64,000 bases of DNA, taken from contig JAKFCW010000011.1 in the NCBI GenBank assembly GCA_036676455.1, positions 124,001 through 188,000 on the forward strand. The letters are read 5' to 3'. Of this stretch, positions 16,191 through 24,751 are shown one piece after another. The notes beneath the pieces were generated by a model. It worked only from the letters and a program-made list of their open reading frames with translations. It was not told the DNA's origin and ran no database searches. The position numbers and the translations under genes were made by a program. Each line of letters opens with the position of its first letter. Positions within the stretch are counted from its first letter, which is position 1. The DNA is from UBA4093 sp036676455 (GTDB taxonomy: Bacteria > Cyanobacteriota > Sericytochromatia > S15B-MN24 > UBA4093).

Positions 16191-16849
16191 TCACCCAGCC
16201 CAACCTCGACCAGCATCAACGCAAGAACCTCGCCCTAGGGCTGGGGCTCGTTCTCATCACGATGGCCTACAACGCGGTCGAGATGTTCCTTGCACTCTGG
16301 GCGGGCTTTCATGACCGCAGTATCTCGCTCGAAGCCTTTGGTCTCGACAGCATCATCGAGTTTGTCCTGGGAGCGGTCCTGGTCTGGCGCCTCGTAGTTG
16401 AAGCTCGTGGTGCCAATGAGGAACGCATCGAGCAGGTGGAGCGCCGAGCCAACTGGTGGGCTGGCGCCGTCTTCTACGCCTTGGCTGCGGTCATCGCCCT
16501 CGGTTCGGCAGTCACGCTCTGGACCCGCACCGAATCCGAGCCAGGTCCGCTTGGCATCGGTTTGGCCTTGGCGTCGGTCATTGTCATGCCCATCATCGCG
16601 ACCGCCAAGAAGCGTGTCGGTACGGCCATCGGAAGTGCGGCGTTGAAAGCCGAAGCCAACTGCACCTGGGTCTGCGCCTACATGTCCGCGACTCTTTTGC
16701 TCGGCTTGCTGCTTACCAAGTACCTGGGCTGGTGGTGGGCTGACCCGCTGGCCGCCCTGGGCATCCTCTACTGGATCGTCGGTGAGGGGCGCGAGAGCTT
16801 CGAGCGAGCTGCTGGACGGGACACCTGCTGTAGTTGTTCGCACGACTGA
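16187..16849 (+). CDS. CDF-like cation efflux transporter with Cys-x3-Cys site
   Basis: 220 residues with about six hydrophobic segments, laid out like the membrane domain of cation diffusion facilitators and ending soon after TM6. It has no long cytosolic C-terminal domain. The TM2 site position reads GLDSIIE. The TM5 position, normally His-x3-Asp, reads ANCTWVCA, giving Cys-x3-Cys. The C-terminus CCSCSHD is a further soft-metal ligand cluster. TTG start overlaps the regulator stop (TTGA). Probably exports a thiophilic metal. Confidence 0.82.
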   Translation: MITQPNLDQHQRKNLALGLGLVLITMAYNAVEMFLALWAGFHDRSISLEAFGLDSIIEFVLGAVLVWRLVVEARGANEERIEQVERRANWWAGAVFYALAAVIALGSAVTLWTRTESEPGPLGIGLALASVIVMPIIATAKKRVGTAIGSAALKAEANCTWVCAYMSATLLLGLLLTKYLGWWWADPLAALGILYWIVGEGRESFERAAGRDTCCSCSHD

Positions 16850-17030
16850 CCCCAGGTGGCCGAGGACGTCTCGGTCTCGCGCGAGACGGCCCGAACCTCA
16901 GAGCCCAGTCCTATCATCCTGGATACAGCCCGCTTTGATCGGCACGTGAAACTCGGTGCCTTATGCCAAAAGCAGCGAGTGAACAAGGTTCTGGACCTTT
17001 GTGGCATGGGGTGCCTCAACCGAAGTAACC

Positions 17031-17048
17031 ATCCCGCCGCTCCGACCT
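17031..17048 (+). repeat. Attachment-site copy D
   Basis: ATCCCGCCGCTCCGACCT matches the tRNA-Pro end. The next ~66 bases repeat those after copy C with two mismatches. Copies C and D bracket a 1.55-kb unit holding only the metal sensor and transporter. Copy D is probably the outer edge of the island, next to the original tRNA terminator. Confidence 0.75.
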
Positions 17049-17073
17049 GAATCCCGCAAGGAAATCAAGAATA

Positions 17074-17114
17074 GACCGCCAGCAGGGCTTCTAACTGCTG
17101 GCGGTCTTTCTTTT
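17074..17114 (+). terminator. Terminator after attachment copy D
   Basis: GACCGCCAGCAG (17074-17085) / CTGCTGGCGGTC (17095-17106), then TTTCTTTT. Probably the ancestral terminator of tRNA-Pro before the insertions. Confidence 0.88.
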
Positions 17115-17141
17115 CTCCGCACGTTCGGTAGAAGGAGAGCT

Positions 17142-18047
17142 ATGATGCAAGTCCCACCGAGAAATGGAGAGCCTTGCGTGACCAACCTCGAATCGACCCA
17201 GTCCCCCCTCATCCGTGATATCTCAGACACCGCCCGATGGGCGGCATGGTGTCGGGCCGTCGAGAGCGAACGCCCTGACGCGCTCTTCAATGATTACCTT
17301 GCCAAGCGCCTCGCTGGTGAGAGGGGGCCAGCCATCGAGCAGGCCATGAGCAAGCAACGGGGGTCCACCGTATCCTCCCTGGTCGTTCGGACGGTCGCGT
17401 TCGATACGATGATCCTGGACCGCATCTCGGAGGGAGGGATCGACACCGTCGTCAACCTGGCCGCCGGGCTTGACACCCGCCCCCATCGGCTTGCCTTGCC
17501 CCGGGACCTTCGGTGGATCGAGGTCGACCTTCCGAACCTGGTCGCTTACAAGGAGGCATACCTTGCAAACGAGCCCGGCGCATGCAGGATTGAGCGGGTC
17601 GGCCTCGACTTGTCGGCGGTGGAAACCAGGCGAAAACTACTGGCTTCGATAGGCGAAACCTCGAATGCCGTCCTGGTGCTGACCGAGGGGCTGATCCTGT
17701 ACCTGGAACCCACGGTGGTCAAGGAGCTTGCCATCGACTTGGCGGGCGTACCGGCGTTTCGCACCTGGTTGATGGACTTGCTTCACCCGGCGATGCTTCC
17801 CTTCGTCACCCGCAGCTGGAACACCCAGGAGGCGGGCTCGGCGAACGTACCTCAGTTCGCTCCCGAGGGAGGTGCCGAGTTCTTCCACCCCTTCGGGTGG
17901 ACCTTGCACCACTGGGTCAGTGCCTTTGACGAGGCGGAACGCCTCAACCGGGCAATCACCCCGGCTGGGGTAATCCTAACGGATGCCCAGCGGGAGGCCT
18001 CCCGAACCATGAACACGTACGTCCGTCTCGATCGGGCCATGACGTAG
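17142..18047 (+). CDS. Class I SAM-dependent methyltransferase, leucine carboxyl methyltransferase family
   Basis: 301 residues. VVNLAAGLDTRPHRL is the glycine-rich SAM-binding loop characteristic of this family, in which the Asp-Thr-Arg follows the loop. WIEVDLPNLVAYK and LVLTEGLILYLEP complete the family pattern. Bacterial members often sit in secondary-metabolite or unknown contexts, and the substrate is not predictable. AAGGAG lies four bases before ATG 17142 (seven before a second ATG). The frame extends upstream through the terminator repeat and was trimmed. It is the first gene outside the tRNA-Pro island. Confidence 0.85.
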   Translation: MMQVPPRNGEPCVTNLESTQSPLIRDISDTARWAAWCRAVESERPDALFNDYLAKRLAGERGPAIEQAMSKQRGSTVSSLVVRTVAFDTMILDRISEGGIDTVVNLAAGLDTRPHRLALPRDLRWIEVDLPNLVAYKEAYLANEPGACRIERVGLDLSAVETRRKLLASIGETSNAVLVLTEGLILYLEPTVVKELAIDLAGVPAFRTWLMDLLHPAMLPFVTRSWNTQEAGSANVPQFAPEGGAEFFHPFGWTLHHWVSAFDEAERLNRAITPAGVILTDAQREASRTMNTYVRLDRAMT

Positions 18048-18160
18048 TCTCGTCACCCCGACCTTCGACCGCAGGAGAAGTCGGTACGCGACTCCGCCAC
18101 GAGCAGCGTGCTGTCCAGGTCTTGGAAGGTTGGGATTGATACGGTTGCTCGAAAATCGGC

Positions 18161-18200
18161 GGCCAGCAGGGCATCTCGCTGCTGGCCGTCTATCGTTTTC
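18161..18200 (+). terminator. Probable terminator of the methyltransferase gene
   Basis: GGCCAGCAG (18161-18169) / CTGCTGGCC (18179-18187), then GTCTATCGTTTT. Same stem family as 15525, 17074 and 37367, but with a poorer T-run. Confidence 0.5.
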
Positions 18201-18265
18201 ACTGAGTTCGGGACAGTGATCGGGTGGGGTACGTCGCCCCGCACTTCAATTATACGTCCAACAAG

Positions 18266-18284
18266 GGGGCTTGCTTCAAGCCCC
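18266..18284 (+). promoter_or_regulatory. Rifamycin-associated element (RAE)
   Basis: GGGGCTTGCTTCAAGCCCC is a 19-bp inverted repeat lying 66 bases before the rph start. It closely matches the RAE described upstream of rifamycin-inactivation genes in actinomycetes and Bacillales. Presence directly ahead of a recognisable rph makes the assignment strong. I could not place the accompanying promoter with confidence. Confidence 0.8.
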
Positions 18285-18349
18285 GGGTCGTGCCGCACAA
18301 TCATTAGCCTCTGGTGAGCAATCCTATGGGGCAGGAGAGAGGAGCGAAC

Positions 18350-20944
18350 ATGGGCCGCTACGTGCTGGAATTCCAGGAGATCGACCAAACGAAGATCGCG
18401 GCCGTCGGCGGCAAGGGCGCGAACCTTGGGGTGCTTTCCCGGATCGAGGGCATCCGCGTGCCGGCTGGCTTTTGCGTGACGACGGACGCTTTCAGGCGGA
18501 TCATGGCAGAGGCGTCGTCGCTCGACGATAGGCTCGATCGGTTGTCGTGCCTGAAGCCGGACGACCGGGAGGCGATCCGCACGCTCAGCGCGGAGATCCG
18601 CCAGAGGCTCGAAGCGATCGCCATCCCCGACGATCTGGCGACGGCCATCATCCGCTCCCTCGCCCGACTTGGCGAGCATGCGGCCTACGCCGTGCGCTCA
18701 AGCGCGACGGCGGAAGACCTGCAGGAGGCCTCTTTTGCGGGCCAGCAGGACACGTATCTGAACGTCGTCGGGTCGGCGGCAATCCTCCAGCACATCAGCC
18801 GCTGCTGGGCCTCGCTCTTCACCGAGCGGGCCGTGACCTACCGTCTGCACAATCATATCGACCACCGGACGGTCGACATGGCCGTGGTCGTGCAGCGGAT
18901 GGTGTTCCCGCAGGCCGCGGGCATCCTGTTCACCGCTGACCCCGTCACCTCCAACCGGAAAGTCGCATCCGTGGAGGCCTGCTTCGGCCTCGGCGAAACC
19001 CTGGTCTCCGGCCGGGTGAACGGAGATAGCTTCCAGGTACGGGACGGTGAGATCATCGCCATGGCGGTCGCCAAGAAGCAGCTCGCCAGCCTCGCGTCGC
19101 CGGCGGGCGGGACGCAGGAAGTGGCGATTGAACCCGATCGGCAGAAGCAGCCGGCGCTGAACACTGCGCAAGTCCTTCAGCTCGTGCAGCTTGGCCGGCG
19201 GATCGAAGCGCACTTCGGATGCCCCCAGGACATCGAATGGTGCCTGGTCGACGACGACTTCCAGATCGTCCAGAGCCGGCCGATCACCACGCTGTTCTCC
19301 GTCCCGGCGGCCGCCGACCAAGAGAATCACGTCTACGTCTCCGTCGGACATCAGCAAATGATGACCGACCCCTTGAAACCGCTGGGGATCTCCCTGTGGC
19401 AACTGACGGCCTTCCGGCCCATGTTCGAGGCTGGCGGGAGGCTGTTCGTCGACGTCACCCAGGACCTCGCTTCGCCAGCAAGGCGCGCGGGCCTCCTGGC
19501 GGTCACGGGGAAATCCGATCCGCTGATCCGGGACGCGCTGCAGACCATCCTCGACCGTGGCGACTTCATCCGGTTGCTCCCGGAGGAGGGTTCCGGCAAA
19601 TCGCCGGCAGGCAGCGCGCCAGCCCCGATCGAGACGGATCCGGCCATCGTCGCCGAGCTGATCGGTCGCACCCAGGCCTCCATCTCCGCCTTGAAGCGCG
19701 ACATCCGGACGAAGTCCGGATCGGCGCTCCTCGACTTCATCTTGGCGGACATCCAGGAGCTGAGGCGGATCTTGTTCGATCCGCAAAGCCATCGAGCCCT
19801 CATGGCGGGGATGGAGGCCACCTGGTGGCTCAACGAGCACCTGCATGCGTGGCTGGGCGAGAAGAACGCGGCCGACACGCTCACGCTGTCTGCCCCCAAC
19901 AACGTCACCTCGGAGATGGGGTTGGCACTCCTGGACGTCGCGGACACCATCCGCCCGTATCCGGATGTGGTCGCCTTTCTGCAGCATGTCGAGGACGAGG
20001 GATTCCTGGAAGAGCTTGTCGAGCTAGCAGGCGGGCGGGAAGCGCGCGACGCCATCCGGGCCTACCTCGACACGTACGGGATGCGCTGCGTCGGCGAGAT
20101 CGACATCACGCGGCCGCGCTGGAGCGAATGCCCCACGACGCTCGTCCCCATGATTCTCGGCAACATCCGGAACTTCGAGCCGGGCGCCGGCGAGCGGCGC
20201 TTCGAGCAAGGGCGGCAGGAGGCCTGGAAGAAGGAACAGGAGCTGCTGGATCGCTTGCGGGCTTTGCCCGACGGGGAGCTGAAGGCCGAAGAGGCCAAGA
20301 GGATGATCGATCGGCTCCGGACCTTCATCGGGTACCGGGAGTATCCAAAGTACGGCATGGTTTGCCGCTACTTCGTTTACAAGGAGGCCTTGCTAGAGGA
20401 AGCCAAGCGCCTTGTGCAAGCCAACGTGCTGCGGGAGCAAGAAGACATCTTCTACCTCACGTTCGAGGAGCTTCACGACGTCGTACGCAATCATCCAGTG
20501 GACGACCCGCTCATCCGTCGGCGCAAGGACGCGTTCAGGGCATTTCAAGCCCTCACGCCGCCCCGGGTGCTCACATCCGATGGCGAGGCGCTCGCCGGGG
20601 CATATCGACGCGACGATTTGCCGGCCGGCGCGCTAGTCGGCTTACCGGTTTCCGCCGGGACCATCGAGGGGCGCGCCCGCGTCATCCTGGGCATGGAGGA
20701 GGCCAACCTCGAAGCGGGCGACATCCTGGTCACCGCCTACACGGATCCCAGCTGGACGCCTCTGTTCGTCGCGATCAAAGGTCTGGTAACGGAGGTGGGG
20801 GGCCTGATGACCCATGGGGCGGTGATCGCCCGGGAGTACGGCTTACCGGCCGTTGTGGGGGTGGAGCGCGCCACCCGGCTGATCCGGGATGGGCAGCGGA
20901 TTCGCGTGCATGGAACGGACGGGTACGTCGAGATCCTTTCCTAG
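18350..20944 (+). CDS. rph: Rifampin phosphotransferase
   Basis: 864-residue dikinase that inactivates rifamycins by ATP-dependent phosphorylation. From memory it aligns along its whole length with the Listeria enzyme. The N-terminal ATP-grasp domain contains GGKGANLG and YAVRSSATAEDL. The central rifamycin-binding domain includes HQQMMTDPLKPLG and YGMRCVGEIDITR. The C-terminal swivelling His domain has GGLMTHGAVIAREYGLPAVV with catalytic His822. Start 18350 (MGRYVLEFQEI) fits the family N-terminus and follows AGGAG. Expression is probably controlled by the upstream RAE. PEP synthase is the main alternative, but the central domain argues against it. Confidence 0.95.
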   Translation: MGRYVLEFQEIDQTKIAAVGGKGANLGVLSRIEGIRVPAGFCVTTDAFRRIMAEASSLDDRLDRLSCLKPDDREAIRTLSAEIRQRLEAIAIPDDLATAIIRSLARLGEHAAYAVRSSATAEDLQEASFAGQQDTYLNVVGSAAILQHISRCWASLFTERAVTYRLHNHIDHRTVDMAVVVQRMVFPQAAGILFTADPVTSNRKVASVEACFGLGETLVSGRVNGDSFQVRDGEIIAMAVAKKQLASLASPAGGTQEVAIEPDRQKQPALNTAQVLQLVQLGRRIEAHFGCPQDIEWCLVDDDFQIVQSRPITTLFSVPAAADQENHVYVSVGHQQMMTDPLKPLGISLWQLTAFRPMFEAGGRLFVDVTQDLASPARRAGLLAVTGKSDPLIRDALQTILDRGDFIRLLPEEGSGKSPAGSAPAPIETDPAIVAELIGRTQASISALKRDIRTKSGSALLDFILADIQELRRILFDPQSHRALMAGMEATWWLNEHLHAWLGEKNAADTLTLSAPNNVTSEMGLALLDVADTIRPYPDVVAFLQHVEDEGFLEELVELAGGREARDAIRAYLDTYGMRCVGEIDITRPRWSECPTTLVPMILGNIRNFEPGAGERRFEQGRQEAWKKEQELLDRLRALPDGELKAEEAKRMIDRLRTFIGYREYPKYGMVCRYFVYKEALLEEAKRLVQANVLREQEDIFYLTFEELHDVVRNHPVDDPLIRRRKDAFRAFQALTPPRVLTSDGEALAGAYRRDDLPAGALVGLPVSAGTIEGRARVILGMEEANLEAGDILVTAYTDPSWTPLFVAIKGLVTEVGGLMTHGAVIAREYGLPAVVGVERATRLIRDGQRIRVHGTDGYVEILS

Positions 20945-21245
20945 CGAGGGCAGTCCGACAGGTACACGGGCATTACGCGGTCAGGCAGCAATCGACGCTT
21001 CAGGGAGCGGATGCAACGCCCCCGCAGTTGCTCACGATCGAACGCGACTGAGGGGGCCACCGGTAGGGAAAGAGAGCCGGTTCCTAGGGCATTCCGTTCC
21101 TCAGGCCCCCTGCGCCAACTCGTCGAGCGCATGAAGCAGCACGCTTGCCCAGAGACCGAGCGAGGTCCGTCGCGTTCCCGCTCAGCCGAAGGGAATGACA
21201 GCCTAGAAGCCGGCAGCAGGTGAATGTCCTGCATGCCGGCTGTGC
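20945..21245. other. Intergenic stretch without a recognised gene
   Basis: About 300 bases between convergent rph and the DUF202 gene. I see only the hairpin at 21208-21241. The open frames here are GC-rich and lack ribosome-binding sites. Confidence 0.5.
21208..21241 (-). terminator. Hairpin downstream of the DUF202 gene
   Basis: AGCCGGCA (21208-21215) pairs with TGCCGGCT (21234-21241), and inner GCAGG/CCTGC extends the stem. No long T-run on either side, so it may be Rho-assisted. Confidence 0.5.
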
Positions 21246-21644
21246 TCAGAACGGACCGGTCCCGAAGTAGATGCTGACGAACATCACAAGGCCAATCAAG
21301 GCCAGCACCAGGGCGATCGTCAGCGACATGGTGGTTTGAGCCTGCGCCACCCCCAGCCCCATGCGCTGCAAGGCTCGTCGATGCTGGAACACAGCGGCCA
21401 CCAGGGTGAGGGTACCCAGCGCGATCAGGGTTAAGCCCAGGTTTCGCGCCGCATGGGGCCGGGCCAGACCCTCAGACGCCCGCAGGTACTCGAAGAACTT
21501 GTAAATGGAGAAGCCGAAGCCGATCATCGAGATCGCACTCCGGATCCATGCCAGCAGGGTTCGTTCCGTCGCGAGGATGGTCCGTTGCAACGCGAGCTGG
21601 TTGGCGTCCGAGGTCACGGACGATCGGGGTTCGTTCATCGGCAT
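21246..21644 (-). CDS. DUF202 (YidH-like) membrane protein
   Basis: 132 residues with the DUF202 signature LATERTLLAWIRSAISMIGFGFSI at the first membrane segment, then two more hydrophobic segments (about 70-88 and 107-127). Small inner-membrane protein of unknown role. ATGs at 21644 and 21638 are both possible; the second is better spaced from GAGG. It lies just downstream of the arylsulfatase gene in the same direction, so they may be co-transcribed. Confidence 0.9.
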   Translation of the reverse strand: MPMNEPRSSVTSDANQLALQRTILATERTLLAWIRSAISMIGFGFSIYKFFEYLRASEGLARPHAARNLGLTLIALGTLTLVAAVFQHRRALQRMGLGVAQAQTTMSLTIALVLALIGLVMFVSIYFGTGPF

Positions 21645-21673
21645 TGCCTCTTCACCGAAACCGGGCGATGGGC

Positions 21674-24013
21674 TCAGTCCTGCAGCAGCATGGCCGCAAG
21701 TTCGCGCTCCAGGTCACGATAGCGTTCGCCACTGACATCCACCAGCACCCGCTTGATCGAGCCGCCCGCGAACGCGTAGGGGGGCTGGTAATCGGTCGTC
21801 ACGGCGGGAGTGCCACTCCTCCCCACCGTCAGCATGGAGTCGATGCCGAACAGGCTGGCCTGGGTGATGAGGCGGGCTTCTCCGACCGGTTGATCGTCGA
21901 TGTACAAGGCCGCCTGACCGACGGGGCTGGCGCCTTCTTGCCCATCCACGCGGTAGCGAACGCCCAAGAGGTGATGCCCCGCCGGAACCACCCGGCTTGA
22001 GCTCACCCGCTGGATCTTCTCCCCGAGCCAGTTGTAGACATAGTGCAGCCGACCGTCCTGCACGAAGAGCGCATGGCCTCCGATGCGCCGTCCCTGTGAG
22101 AACAAGACGCCTTGCGCATGTTCGCCCTCGAGGTAGACCTCGGCGACGATGTTGAACGATCGGCCAAAGAGGGGCGCTGCCACGCCATCCGGGACTCCGG
22201 CAGCCCCAGGGAAGTAGACGTATTGCGCGCGCGGCGCGGTCGGTCGGGGTCGGGGAGTCTGAAAGAGCTCGACGGCCGATCGGTCATCGAGCGGCAGCCC
22301 ATGGTACTTACCCGCCAACACGTACCACATGGCCTTCATCTGCTCGAGCCGCTCCGGGTACTGCTCGGCCACGTTGCGGAGCTGGTTGCGATCCTGCTCC
22401 AGATGGAAAAGCTCCCACGTATCCTTGGCGAAGTGCCCCCAACCCGAGGGCATGGCGGGATGGATCGTGTTGGCCTGCCAGCCCTGGTACCAGATGCCTC
22501 GCGTGCCGAGCATCGTGTAGAACTGGGCCTCCTTCGCGGTGGGGGCGTTTCCGTCAGCGAACGTGTGCTTGAAGCTGACCCCTTCCAGGGGCGTTTGCAC
22601 GTAGCCCTTCACGACTTCCGGCGGCGTCACGCCCAAGCAGTCATATAGCGTGGGGACGACGTCAATGGCATGGATGTACTGGTTACGGACCACGCCCTGG
22701 TCCTTGATGCCTCTCGGCCAAGAGATGATCAAGGGGTCGGCGGTGCCTCCCTCGTGGCTGACAAAGCGCTTCCAGAGCTTGAAGGGCGTGTTGAAGGCCA
22801 TCGCCCATCCGGTCGGGTAGTGGTTGTAGGTTTGTTCGGACCCCAGCACGTCGAGGTACTTCATGTTCGTTTCGATGGTATCCGGCACGCCGTTGAAGAA
22901 CTTCATCTCGTTGACCGAGCCGTTTGGGCTGCCCTCGGCGCTAGCTCCGTTGTCGGAAAGGGCCACGATCAGCGTATTATCGAGTTGCCCCGTCTCCTCC
23001 AAAAAGTCGAGGATCCGCCCGATCTGGGCATCCGTGTAACTGAGGAAGCCCGCGTACACCTCGGCCATGCGCGCGAACAGGCGCTTCTCGTCGGGCGAGA
23101 GGGTATCCCAGGGGCGCACGGTTTCCGCGATGGGCCATGGCTCGCCATCAGGGCCACGCATGTCCGCATAGGGATTGAGAGGGGGCAACTGCGTCTCCTC
23201 TGGAACCAGTCCAAGCTTCTTCTGATTGGCGAGGACCTGTTCGCGGTAGCGGTCGTAGCCCATGTCGAACTTGCCTTTATACTTGTCCGCCCATTCGGGC
23301 CAGACATGATGCGGGGCATGCCCGGCGCCCGGGCAGAAGTACATCAGCCAGGGTTTATCCGGAGCGATCGCCCGGGCGTCGGCGATGAACTCGATGGCCT
23401 TGTCAGCCAGGTCCTTGCTGAGGTGGTAGCCCTCGTTGGGCGTCGCGGGTGGTTCGACGGGATGGTTGTCGTAGACGAGATTGGGGTACCACTGATCCGT
23501 CTCACCGCCCAGGTAGCCATAAAAGCGCTCGAAGCCGCGGCCCAGAGGCCAGCGGATCTTGGTGCTGGAGAGGTTTTCCTCTTCCTGCGGGGTGAGGTGC
23601 CACTTGCCGAGGCAGAAGGTACTCCAGCCGTGTTCCACGAGCACTTCCGAAATCAGGGCATTCTCGAAGGGGATCCGCGCATTGCTTCCCGGGAAGCCCG
23701 TCGCCCCTTCCGTGATACATGCCATCCCGTTGCTGGTCGCATTCCGGCCGTTCAGCAGGCACGAGCGAGTGGGCGAACAGAGCGCCGTCGTGTGGAACTG
23801 CGAGTAGCGCAGACCCCGCTCTGCGATGCGCCTCATGGCGGGAACCTCAATGAGCCCCCCGTAGAGGTCGAATGCTCCGTAGCCCACGTCGTCCCAGACG
23901 ATATAAAGCACGTTGGGCGCGCCTTCAGGGGGGCGGGGCGCCTCGTAGGGGGACCAGTCCGGGATCGCGTCGCGCGCATCAAGGGTGATCTTTCCACGAA
24001 AACGCTTACTCAT
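21674..24013 (-). CDS. Arylsulfatase (type I sulfatase)
   Basis: 779-residue formylglycine-dependent sulfatase. The activation motif is C79-S-P-T-R in TTALCSPTRSCLL, and nearby WDDVGYGAFDLYGG and GKWHLTPQEE provide metal and active-site residues. ALSDNGASAEGS and a C-terminal ~200-residue beta-rich extension complete a layout seen in large arylsulfatases. No signal peptide is visible, so it may act in the cytoplasm. ATG 24013 has AAGGAGG upstream. Cys-type sulfatases need a formylglycine-generating enzyme or anSME; neither is in the window. Confidence 0.93.
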   Translation of the reverse strand: MSKRFRGKITLDARDAIPDWSPYEAPRPPEGAPNVLYIVWDDVGYGAFDLYGGLIEVPAMRRIAERGLRYSQFHTTALCSPTRSCLLNGRNATSNGMACITEGATGFPGSNARIPFENALISEVLVEHGWSTFCLGKWHLTPQEEENLSSTKIRWPLGRGFERFYGYLGGETDQWYPNLVYDNHPVEPPATPNEGYHLSKDLADKAIEFIADARAIAPDKPWLMYFCPGAGHAPHHVWPEWADKYKGKFDMGYDRYREQVLANQKKLGLVPEETQLPPLNPYADMRGPDGEPWPIAETVRPWDTLSPDEKRLFARMAEVYAGFLSYTDAQIGRILDFLEETGQLDNTLIVALSDNGASAEGSPNGSVNEMKFFNGVPDTIETNMKYLDVLGSEQTYNHYPTGWAMAFNTPFKLWKRFVSHEGGTADPLIISWPRGIKDQGVVRNQYIHAIDVVPTLYDCLGVTPPEVVKGYVQTPLEGVSFKHTFADGNAPTAKEAQFYTMLGTRGIWYQGWQANTIHPAMPSGWGHFAKDTWELFHLEQDRNQLRNVAEQYPERLEQMKAMWYVLAGKYHGLPLDDRSAVELFQTPRPRPTAPRAQYVYFPGAAGVPDGVAAPLFGRSFNIVAEVYLEGEHAQGVLFSQGRRIGGHALFVQDGRLHYVYNWLGEKIQRVSSSRVVPAGHHLLGVRYRVDGQEGASPVGQAALYIDDQPVGEARLITQASLFGIDSMLTVGRSGTPAVTTDYQPPYAFAGGSIKRVLVDVSGERYRDLERELAAMLLQD

Positions 24014-24141
24014 CCATCCTCCTTGAGCCTGTCCTGGCTCCGTGAAATCAAGATAGCCCTTCGGTCCTCGGGTGTCAGACGAGAACCCTCTACCGTCCAG
24101 TTCATGCAGGTCCAGCAGGGCTGCCCGTTTCCTCACTTGCC

Positions 24142-24402
24142 CTAGCCAGCTGCACGGGTCAGCATGAACACGCCGAGCGCCAGGATGATCGTCGAGACCC
24201 GCCGGTCGACATGCGCGCGCAAGAGCCAGAACCGGTAGGCGGTCGCCACGACGTGTGGGACGGCGACGGCGGAGACCACCAGCTTCGTTCCCACCCGGAC
24301 GGCGAGAAGTGGGGTCAACAGGCTACCGATGCCGAAACCCGAGATGGCCGCGATCGCCCCCGCCAGGAACGCAACCAAGGCGACCAGCAGCTCCGGGATC
24401 AT
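24142..24402 (-). pseudogene. Truncated TauE/SafE-type permease fragment
   Basis: 86 codons with the N-terminal two or three membrane segments of a sulfite exporter TauE/SafE protein (LVALVAFLAGAIAAISGFG, VVSAVAVPHVVATAYRF). Full members have about 240-260 residues and 8 segments. The homologous run stops after LLRAHVDRRV and the frame soon ends. Probably a remnant of a deletion. The ATG overlaps the stop of the upstream fragment (ATGA). Confidence 0.65.
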
Positions 24403-24479
24403 CGCGGCGTGAACTGGCTCAGTTCGTAGAGGCCTAGCGCCTTCTCGAGATCCGAGACGGGAGCCGTGACGTGATCCAT
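24399..24479 (-). pseudogene. VOC/glyoxalase family N-terminal fragment
   Basis: 26 codons beginning MDHVTAPVSDLEKALGLYE, the classic first strand and helix of a VOC-domain protein, then an abrupt stop. It has a full-strength GGGGAGG before ATG and overlaps the TauE fragment by four bases. The good initiation signals on a truncated product indicate a recent deletion, or a fortuitous short peptide. Confidence 0.55.
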
Positions 24480-24751
24480 GCGCACCTCCCCGGGATGACC
24501 CTTGCACGCTTGCCCTGATTGAGACCGAGACCCTGAAGCGCACCCTAGAGGGAAGGATGCGACGGACCATCCAACGGAACCGCCACATTTTCTTTCCGAA
24601 CTCCGCAAGGCCAGGAAAGCGGGGATGGTCATAGCGTGAATCGTTGCATACGTCCCGTAGAAATTCCCAATGGCCCCCTCCCATCCTTGTGCAAGACTGA
24701 AGCGACAATTACCCAGCTTGCAAGGCCAGGTCTCTTGCGAAAGGAGTCTCC

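Noticed and set aside
19219..21051. 610-codon plus-strand frame within rph
   Set aside because: It is the +1 shadow of rph; composition is Arg/His/Pro-rich and no motif is present.
20941..21234. 97-codon minus-strand frame between rph and DUF202
   Set aside because: No ribosome-binding site, Arg/Ser/Pro-rich content, and it overlaps the hairpin of the DUF202 gene.
22670..24145. 491-codon plus-strand frame opposite the arylsulfatase
   Set aside because: Antisense of a gene with intact CSPTR and metal motifs.
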